Below, piece after piece: positions 44,039 to 53,000 of a stretch of DNA of 64,000 nucleotides. Position 1 is the stretch's first letter; every line of letters starts with the position of its first letter. The notes under the pieces were generated by a model that saw nothing but the letters and a program-made list of their open reading frames with translations, searched no databases and was not told where the DNA came from. This DNA is from Saccharibacillus brassicae (GTDB lineage Bacteria; Bacillota; Bacilli; Paenibacillales; Paenibacillaceae), in contig NZ_CP041217.1 of the NCBI RefSeq assembly GCF_006542275.1, forward strand, positions 3,085,501 to 3,149,500, in the 5' to 3' direction. The translations under genes were made by a program, and so were the position numbers.

Positions 44039-45079
44039 ATGGAGCATATATGCAGCAGCTGTCAGCCGGTAAAGCCCATCGAAGATTGGGGTACCGTGTA
44101 TTTGCGTCCCGTGACGGAGATGCTGAATGAGTTGGTCGAAGATCGCAACTGGAAATCGGGACGAAACGGCTACGAGAGCGGCGTTCTGTTTTTTTCATAT
44201 ACGAGCAAGGAACAATTTCTGGAGATGGCGGAATGGCTGAACAGCCTGCCGGTCGAATGGACGGAACCGCTTCAGGTGAAGATCTGCGGGGAAAAAGATT
44301 CGCCGGTTCTGCTGCCATGGCTGCCGTTCTCCCAGATCGCGGCGCGGTTTCAAAACATGGACATGGTCAGCATCATCACGCAGGAGAAATTCACAAGCTT
44401 CATGCAGCCGATCGTCAACGATCAGGAAGCGATCGTCGCTTACGAATTTCTGCTGCGCGCGGCTCCCGGGGGAGAGTCGTTCAATCCGTTTGAACTGTTC
44501 GACGTGGCGCGGCGTACCGGGATGCACTCGTTTCTCGACCGGGCGGCGCGAATCTCGGCGATCCGTCGCAGCGCGGAAGTGCTGCCCAAAGGCGTAAAAC
44601 GTTTTATTAATTTTCTGCCGTCCTCGATCTACAATCCGGACTACTGCCTGAAGCATACGTTTGCCGCTATTCAGCGCTACCAGCAGGACCCGCAGGACTT
44701 CGTGTTCGAAGTGGTGGAGACGGAACGGATCAGCGACATGCCGCATTTGCAGCGCATCTTCAACGTGTACCGTTCGCGCGGCGTGTCGGTGGCGCTGGAC
44801 GACGTCGGTTCGGGTTATTCGACGCCGGAAGTGTTGGCCAACCTGAAGCCCGATTTCGTCAAAGTCGACCGGGGCTTGATCGACCGCTGCGACGAATCGC
44901 CGGACAAGCAGCGCCGCATCGAAGAGATCGTCAACATTTCGTCGAGCTTCGGCGGCGTCGTGCTGGCGGAAGGCATCGAGCGGCGCGAAGAATACGAGTT
45001 CTGCCGCAGCCTTGGCATTTCGCTGGCCCAGGGTTATCTGTTCGGCCGCCCGGCGTCGGAACCGATCGCCGTCGGCTGA
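44039..45079 (+). CDS. EAL-domain cyclic-di-GMP phosphodiesterase
   Basis: A 346-residue soluble protein. The EAL domain covers about 118-340 and keeps the catalytic set: the E of EFLLR, N of NFLPSS, E of VVETERI, the DD of ALDDVGSGYS, K of FVKVDRG, E of LAEGIER and Q of AQGYLFGRP. It should hydrolyse c-di-GMP to pGpG. The N-terminal 115 residues have a CSSC pair and no domain that I recognise; no membrane segment and no GGDEF domain. ATG at 44039 follows GGGGGG. An EAL protein without a partner domain suggests control by protein contact or expression. Confidence 0.88.
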   Translation: MEHICSSCQPVKPIEDWGTVYLRPVTEMLNELVEDRNWKSGRNGYESGVLFFSYTSKEQFLEMAEWLNSLPVEWTEPLQVKICGEKDSPVLLPWLPFSQIAARFQNMDMVSIITQEKFTSFMQPIVNDQEAIVAYEFLLRAAPGGESFNPFELFDVARRTGMHSFLDRAARISAIRRSAEVLPKGVKRFINFLPSSIYNPDYCLKHTFAAIQRYQQDPQDFVFEVVETERISDMPHLQRIFNVYRSRGVSVALDDVGSGYSTPEVLANLKPDFVKVDRGLIDRCDESPDKQRRIEEIVNISSSFGGVVLAEGIERREEYEFCRSLGISLAQGYLFGRPASEPIAVG

Positions 45080-45122
45080 CGGATTGCGATAATTAATCGG
45101 TCGTTTCTTTTGCGAAAAACAG

Positions 45123-45155
45123 AGCAGGCCTGCCCGGTGGGCGGACCTGCTTTTT
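45123..45155 (+). terminator. Terminator after the EAL gene
   Basis: AGCAGG and CCTGCT with an inner CTGCCC/GGGCGG stem, followed by TTTTT. Confidence 0.75.
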
Positions 45156-45314
45156 GGTTTGGAAGCCGGCGATGCAGCGAGCGGGCAGGGGCGGCGAGTG
45201 CGTGCGTGGCTTTCCTATTCCCTCCGCTTCATGTTAAATTGGGAAGATGTGCCGGGAGCCGACGTTCGGTTTTTCGACCGGGCACAAGTATACATAGAAG
45301 AAAGTGGGAGAGAA

Positions 45315-46127
45315 ATGGAAGAAAGCTGGCTGTGGCTCAAATACCTGATTCTGGGCATCGTGCAGGGCGCGACCGAACCGATCCCCGTCTCGTCCAGCGG
45401 TCACGTGATCGTCGCGCAGCGTCTGCTCGGCGTGGATCAGACGGGACTGACGTTCGAAATTTTAACGAATACGGCATCGCTGATCGCGATCATGTTCATT
45501 TACCGGCACGACATCTGGAGATTGATCACGGGGAGCTGGAAGTACATGCGCACCCGGAACGCGGCATACAAGTCGGACTTCATGTTCGCCGTCTACGTCG
45601 TCGTCGGAACGATCCCGGCCGTCGTGGTCGGCCTGCTGTTCAAAGATTGGATCGAAGCGACGTTCTCGTCGGTCAAGACGGTCGCGGTCGCGCTGCTGTT
45701 CACCGGCCTCGCGCTGTGGCTGATCCGCAACATGCGCGGCCGCAAGCAGGACGGCGACCTGAAATTCCGCGACGCCCTGCTGGTCGGCCTGGCGCAGGCC
45801 GTGGCGCTTATTCCCGGCGTGAGCCGTTCGGGCTCGACGGTCATCGCCTCGATCGGGACGGGCATGAAGCCGGACACCGCGCTGCGCTTCTCGTTCATGC
45901 TGTACATCCCGGTCAGTCTGGGCGCGATCGTGCTCGGCGTACCCGACATTATCGAAGCGTCGGACGCGCCCGGTATGCTGCTTCCTTACGTGCTGGCGTT
46001 CTTCGCGGCGCTGATCGTGACGTATTTCGCGATGCGCTGGTTCATGGGCATCATGGCGAAAGGGAACCTGAGGTATTTCTCGTATTACTGCTTCGTGGTA
46101 GGGATTTTGTTGTTGATTTTCTTGTAA
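45315..46127 (+). CDS. uppP: Undecaprenyl-diphosphatase
   Basis: A 270-residue membrane enzyme (BacA/UppP family) that dephosphorylates undecaprenyl pyrophosphate to recycle the cell-wall lipid carrier; it also gives bacitracin tolerance. The two active-site regions are visible: QGATEPIPVSSSGH near residues 15-28 and PGVSRSGST near 161-169. About eight membrane segments follow the family pattern. ATG at 45315 with GGGAG upstream fits the family N-terminus; the open frame before it would add 52 residues without support. Confidence 0.95.
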   Translation: MEESWLWLKYLILGIVQGATEPIPVSSSGHVIVAQRLLGVDQTGLTFEILTNTASLIAIMFIYRHDIWRLITGSWKYMRTRNAAYKSDFMFAVYVVVGTIPAVVVGLLFKDWIEATFSSVKTVAVALLFTGLALWLIRNMRGRKQDGDLKFRDALLVGLAQAVALIPGVSRSGSTVIASIGTGMKPDTALRFSFMLYIPVSLGAIVLGVPDIIEASDAPGMLLPYVLAFFAALIVTYFAMRWFMGIMAKGNLRYFSYYCFVVGILLLIFL

Positions 46128-46134
46128 AGTATCC

Positions 46135-46173
46135 AAAAGCGCGCTTCTCCGAACAGGGAAGCGCGCTTTTTTT
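46135..46173 (+). terminator. Terminator after uppP
   Basis: AAAAGCGCGCTTC and GAAGCGCGCTTTTTTT form a 12-bp or longer stem. Confidence 0.92.
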
Positions 46174-46309
46174 GTATGAGAAAATAAATTAGGTATTTAT
46201 GAATGGTTAAATGTGCCAATTCAACTATGGTTACCCTTAGGAAGAAGCTATAGTCTGAGGCTGAGTAGGTAAAGCAGTAGAAAAGCCAATCCAAGGGGGA
46301 ACGGAACCG

Positions 46310-47026
46310 ATGAAATTCAAAGGGAAAAAGTCCACGGCAGTCGTGCTCACGTTATGTATGCTCACTCTGGTCGGGTCGACGATATATGCGGCCGAGTATC
46401 GGTACGACGGTCTGGATCGGGTCGCCTCGGTCGAAAAAGAAGGCCGGATCACGAGTTATACCTATGATCAAGGCGGCAATCTGCTCAGCGCGACTTCCGC
46501 TCCCGCTTCATCGGCCGGACCGTCGTCGGTCCTTGCGGGCTGGACGCCGTATCGGACGTCCGGCATGCAGCCGCGGTACGCGACTTCCGCTCCGGACGGC
46601 AGCGGCGTGACGGCTCCCGGTTCCGCGACCGTTACCGAACAGACGTATCTCCCTTCCGCGTCGCAGGTTCTTGTGTTGAACGGCCCGCGCCCGGGCGGAG
46701 CGAATATTTACAGGGATCTGGCCGTACAGGGCGGTACCGCTTATACGTACCAAGGGCAGGTCAAGGCCGAGCAGATGAAAGACGCCGTGGTGCAGGTCGT
46801 CGTCAATTATTACGACCGCGCCAACCGGATGATCCGATACGATCAGATTCTTGGCCTGAAGCAGGACACCGATTGGCAGGCGTATCAAGAGAAGCGGATG
46901 GCGCCTTCGGACGCCGTCACGGCCCGGGTGCATCTGCAGGTGGTGCTGCTTCGGGCTAACGGGCAGGCCAAAGCCGGCTTTATGGATCGGACGTTCGAGC
47001 CGGCGGCAGCGGAGGTCGGATCATGA
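46310..47026 (+). CDS. Secreted YD-repeat accessory protein of the RHS locus
   Basis: A 238-residue protein with a signal peptide (about 1-28), a short YD/RHS-repeat pair (YRYDGLDRV, SYTYDQGGNLL) and, from about residue 70, a beta-rich domain with Tyr and Gln-rich strands that resembles a carbohydrate-binding or jelly-roll module. The role is unknown. It overlaps the large RHS gene by four bases (ATGA), so the two are co-translated and probably work together at the cell surface. AAGGGGGAAC lies upstream. Confidence 0.75.
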   Translation: MKFKGKKSTAVVLTLCMLTLVGSTIYAAEYRYDGLDRVASVEKEGRITSYTYDQGGNLLSATSAPASSAGPSSVLAGWTPYRTSGMQPRYATSAPDGSGVTAPGSATVTEQTYLPSASQVLVLNGPRPGGANIYRDLAVQGGTAYTYQGQVKAEQMKDAVVQVVVNYYDRANRMIRYDQILGLKQDTDWQAYQEKRMAPSDAVTARVHLQVVLLRANGQAKAGFMDRTFEPAAAEVGS

Positions 47027-50000
47027 AAAAGAAAATCGTTCTCCCGGTATTTATGCTTGCCGTTCTGCTTCTGTCTTCGCTGCTGCTGATTAGAATGCCT
47101 CAGGCGCTATCGGCCGGGGTGAATGCTTATACGCTTGCTCCCGGACAAAGCGTAACGGTCAATCATTCGTATACATCGATAGCCGGGGTCTATGTATACG
47201 TCGACGGAGCGCAATATGACTATGCCCGTTATACCACGAGCGGCAACACGGGCTCATACGGCGAAGATTCAGGCAAAAGGTCTTTCATCCTGTACAAAAA
47301 TAATGACTTGGACATTACCAACACCTCTTTTTCCAACCTCAGAATCGAGACGAAAAGCAAAGTGATCAACGTGACTCCCCGATCTTCGAGGGCCCTTGCA
47401 AAAGTGCGACTGCAGCCCGGCCAAAGCGTCTGGGCAGAAAATACGGACGGGGTGCACGAAAACAGCATCAAAGCCAGCGGCAAAAACGCCAGTATCGAAT
47501 ACAAGGGCGGAGCTTACCGAGCGAGCAGCTTTGAACGCAATTCTTCCGGCGGTACAGAAAACATCCTTGCGGGCGGGAGCATCGCTTTGACGAACCGGGA
47601 TCGCGGAGATATTTACGTATTCGGTCCCGGTCGGGCTTTCCGGTTCGCGAACGATTCGAATCGACCTGCCGATTTTCGGCATTCGCTTGCCGCCAACAGC
47701 TCTTTTCAGGCCACCAATATTTCCGACAGCAGTTATTATATCTATGTGGATGGAACCGGGATTTATGAATATTCCACGTACAACAAAGACGGCACCCTTG
47801 CTTTTACGGGCAGAACGTCTTCCGGCAGCCGATTAGTCAAGCCGGGGCAGCGATTCATCATCACGAACGTGTCTGCGACTTCCATGGTCGTATCGGGCGC
47901 GTACCCTGCATTCTCTACCACGACACAGGTCGAACCACCGATGATCACCCGGACGCTGGCTCCGAAAGCCAGTTTCAAAGTCAAAAACGTGTCGAACGAC
48001 CGCATGAAACTGCTGCTGGACGGCGCGTACGAACATGCCGAATACGATTCGACCGGCAAAGTCGCCGCGTATGCCAAAAGCAGTCTGTTATCGAATTACT
48101 CCCTGCCTGCGGATCACTTCGCCGTGTTCACGAATCCCAGCGCCACGGCTTCGATCACGATCAAGGTACCCAAAGAAAAGGCCCAATATTCGGATTCGGC
48201 CCATCCCGCCTTGTACCGCAGTTCCCTGGAGCCCGGCCAGTCGCTCGAAGCGAACAACGTAACCCGCGGCGACGCCACGTTCAGGGGGGAAGGCCGGTAC
48301 GACGCCGCTTTTTATGACGGGATCGGCCTTACGAACTACAGCGCCGCCCAGCTGCACGCCAGTTTCCGTTTGAATGTCGGGGAGCGTGTCGCTTTGACCA
48401 ACGTGGGCAGCGCGGCGCAAGACGTCTACGCGCCGTACGAAGCGTTCCGCTTCTCCGCCCGGACGCAGCCGGTCACGTTCAAACGGACGATCGAACCGGG
48501 ACAAACGCTCAAAGCCGTCAATACGTCGCGCCACGCGTTTGGGATCGCCGCGGATCAGGCGCACCATTACGCTTTGTACAATCAGGCGAACAATAAGGTC
48601 GGCCGCTTCGATCACCGGGTCCAAGCCGATACGTATCCGGTAGCCCCAAACGAAAAGCTGATCGTGACCAACAGCGGGACGGGCACGCTGACCGTGTCGG
48701 GTCCGATCGACGCGTTCGACGTGACCCGGCGCTCGGAACCGGCGCTCTACAAAGGCTATCTGGATTCGGGGCAAAGCCGCAAGCTGTTCAACACCAGTCC
48801 GGCCAACTTCAGCCTGCAGACCGAAGGCGTCTATGACCAGGCCAGTTACAAAGCGGACCAGTCTTTGCGATCGCTGGACCATAAGAGCAAACAAAGCTCG
48901 CTTGCGCTCTATCCCGGCGAGCGGACGACGATCACCAACGCCGGAGCGTCGCAGGTCGTGCTGCTGGCGCCGTACGACGTAACCACGGTGCAAGACAGTC
49001 CGAATCCGGCTCTGCTGATCAAGACGCTGGCGATCCATCAGAGTGCGGAGTTCGTCAGCACCGCCGCGACGACCCAATCGCTCTATGTGACGGGGCGGCA
49101 CGACCTGATGGATTACGATGCCGCGGGCAAACCGGACAGCTACGTGAGACAGACGATAACCGGCGTCCGTTCGGTTGCGCCTGCGCAAAAAGTGGCGGTC
49201 ATGAACACAAGCGAAGCGCCGATCGAGGCGTACGGCGCTTACGAGCGGTATACGGCGGAGAACCGGCTCCATCCCGTCACGTTCCGGCACGTGTTGAATT
49301 CGAATGAAAGCTTCGACTTTACGAATACGCAGGGCAAAGCCTACCGGTTGTACACGGCGGGAGGGCCGTTCGATTATGCGAGCCGCTTGGCCAGCGGTGC
49401 GGTTGACCGGATCGGGCTGGGCGCCAACCCGTCGACAACCGTGCAGCAGGCCAACGAGAAGATCGCGATCACCGGCGTGTCGGCGGCGCCGACGATCATT
49501 GAAGGCGCGTTCGACGCTTTCCGGATAACGGCCAGAGCCCATCCTGCGTTAATCAAACGCACGCTGCAAGTCGGCGACACGATCGAAACGACTCATCTGG
49601 AGACCGCCTCTTCGGAGCTGCATATGGGCGGGCTGTATGATCTGGCCGAGTTCGAAGCCGCCGGCCGCTTGAAGCAGTACGCCCGGAACTTCACGTCCGC
49701 GCAAACGGTGGCGGCAGGCGGGAAACTGGCCGTCCAAAATAGCGATCAAAAAGCGTATGTGGTGTACGGGCCTTACGAATCGTTCCGGATCACGGATCGC
49801 GCCGCGCCCGTCACGTTCAAGAAAACGCTGAGCCCCGGCGAGACCGCGGCTTATGTTCAAAACGAACGTTCCAATAGGTTCATTCAAACGCAGGGCGTCT
49901 ACGATTATGCCCGGTTCGATGCCGAAGGCAAAGTCAAAGCGTATAACGTCAACGCGGATTCGACCCAAATGGTGGACCAAGGCGATCGGATCGTCTTTAC

Positions 50001-53000
50001 CGGAGCGTCGACCGCGCCGGTTACGCTTTCCGGTTCCTATGATGCCTTCAAGCCGGATGCGGCAAAAGGCAAGGCGGTAACGGCCAAAGTGCTGGCCGTC
50101 GGCGAGACGTATTCGCTGCGCAATCTTACGCCGGGCTATTTCGCCCTCAAAATCAACGGAGCCCACGCGTACCAGCGGTATGACCGGTCGGGGACGTTGA
50201 TCGGTTCCAGCGACCGCACGCGGAACACGCAAGGCTTCGAAGCTTCCGAACGGATCAACATCGGCAACGTCGACGCCGGTCCGATCACTGTCCTGGCGCC
50301 TACGGAAGCGATCCGCGTCACGCAGGGCGACGATCTGCTGCTCCGCTCGCTGGCGGACGGCGAGAGCCTGAAAGCCGTCAACGGTTCGGGCAATCCGGCC
50401 CTGCTGACCCTGAACGGCAAGTACGACCTGGCTGTCTATGACGCCTCCGGGCAGCCGACCGGCAACTATGAGCGGCTGCGCACGGGAGTTCCCGTTGCCG
50501 TTCCGGCCGGCGGCTACGCCATCCTGACCGGCCGCCAGAGCTCGGCCACGACCGTGACCGCCGGTAAAGAGTCGTTTACTTGGGCCGCGCACGACCGCGA
50601 TGCGCTGTCGATCTACAGCCTGGCCGCAGACAAATGGCTCAAATCGGTCAACGTGACCGATCGGAGCCGCACGCTGCAGGTAAGCGGCCGCTTCGCGTAC
50701 CGGATCGAGCAGCAGGCCGAGCAGACCGGCAGCGGTCCGCTGTTGATCGGCGGCGGCAACACCGCCACGCTGCACAATACCAGCGGCAGCGCGGCGGAAG
50801 TCTACAGCCCGTACGGCCTGTTCCGCTGGGAAGAGACGACCGAACCGACGGCGCCGCCCGCGGGTACGCCGGTCGCTTCGCTCAGTCCGTCCGATTATGA
50901 CGAAGCGACGTTCTACGCCGATCCGATCGATACGTCCACTGGCGCGCAGATCATCAACAAAACGATGCTGGTCGCGCACGGCAGCGTGGACATGCCTTTC
51001 CAGGCCCAGTATTATTCCTTGCTGCAGGGCGACGGGGCACTCGGCAAAGGGTGGACGCATAACTACGAGATCCGCCTCAAGGAAATGCCCGGCGATCCAG
51101 CCGTACGCGTTCACTGGAGTGCGTTCCGCTACCATACGTTTGCTCGTCAAGCGGACGGTACGTATGTGTCGACCGACAAAGCGGCACGTCATGATGTTTT
51201 GCAAAAGAACGCCGACGGCCGTTACACATTGAACCGTTACGAAGGCACGACGTATCAATTCAATGCGAACGGTGTGCTCCAATCGATGCACACGGCCGGC
51301 GGCTTCGAACTGACGCTGCAGTACGGCGCGGACGGCAAGCTGGCAGCGGTCACCGAAGCGGCGACCGGCGCCAAGCTGCGGCTGACCTATGACGCCGCGG
51401 GTCGGGTCGTTTCGGTCAGCGATCAAGCCGACCGGACGGCGAGCTTCGTATACGATCCGGCCGGACGTTTGCTGACGCTCACCGATCCTTCCGGGCAGAA
51501 GACCGCCTACACGTATGACGGGCAAGACCGGATCGTCACCGGATCGGTGGCCGGTCAGGAACGCTTCGCCAACACCTACGACGAAGAGGGCCGAGTCGTG
51601 AAGCAGACCGACGGCGTGGCCGCTCATTCGACGACCTTGGTGTACAGCCGGTCGGAAGGGCGGCTGACGACCACCATCAACGACCGCAGCGGGAATGTCC
51701 AAGAACGCGTCCATGATACCCGCTACCAGCTGGTCGAAATGCAGGACACGCGGGCCGGCAAAACGACGTATACGTACGACGCCCAAGGCAACCGGACCGG
51801 CCTCACGAATGCGCTGGGCCAGACGACCACATTCGCGCATGACGACAAGGGCAATCTGACCCAAGCGACCGATCCGTCGGGGCAGTCGATCACGATGACG
51901 TACGACGCCCGCGGCGACCTGCTGACTGCGGTCGGACCGGACGGCAGCCGGGTCACGCATACGTATGACAAGGCCGGGCGCCTGCTGAGCACGACCGACA
52001 CCGAAGGACACACGGTCGCTTACGCGTATAATGCTCAAGGGCAGCTGCTCTCGGCGACCGATCCGCAGGGCGGAACGACGAAGTATGCGTACGAAAACAA
52101 CCGACTGACCCAAGTCACCCAATCAACGGGCGAAGTGGATCGTATCGGTTACGACGCAGCCGGACGAATGACCACCCAGACCGACGCCGACGGAAACATT
52201 TCCAAAATCGTGTACAACGACGGCGATCAGCTGACGGCCGTGATCAATGCGCTCGGTCATCCGACCCGTTATGCTTATGACGATCAGAGCAATCTAACGA
52301 GCGTGACGGACGCGATGGGCAATACCACCCGTTATACGTACGATAATAATGCGCAGTTGACGGGCGTGACGGACGCGCTTGGAGGCCGCAGCACGATCCG
52401 GTACGACGCCGAAGGCCGCATGACCGGCGTAACGGACGCCTTGAAGCGCGAGACGAAGTTCGCGTACGACGAAGCCGGCCACCTGCTGAGCGAGACGAAC
52501 GCGCTGGGCGCAAGCGTCCGCTACGTATACGATGCGCTCGGCCGTCCGACGGAAGCGTACGACGCGCTGAATAACAAGGTCTACACGGTGCAATACGACA
52601 GCGCCGGCAACCCGGTCAAACGGACCGATGCGCGGGGCAATGCGTATATGAGCACGTACAACCAGCTGAATCAGTTGACGGAATCGGTCGATCCGCTGGG
52701 CCACGCGACCCGCTACGGCTATGACAAGCGCAGCCTGCTGACGAGCGTGACCGACGCCATGCAAGGCCAAACGTCGCAGACCGCGGACGCGTTCGGCCAG
52801 ATCACGCAGCGGTCGGATGCCAACGGCCATTCCGCGAAGTCGCAATACGACCGGCTCGGGCGTCTGATGAACGAGACCGACGCGGCGGGCGGCAGCCGGA
52901 CGTACACGTACAACGCCCTTGGCCTGCTCAGTGCGGACACGGACAAAAACGGCCGCAGCACGGCGTACGCCTACGATGCCGCCGGCCAGCTCAGCCAGTT

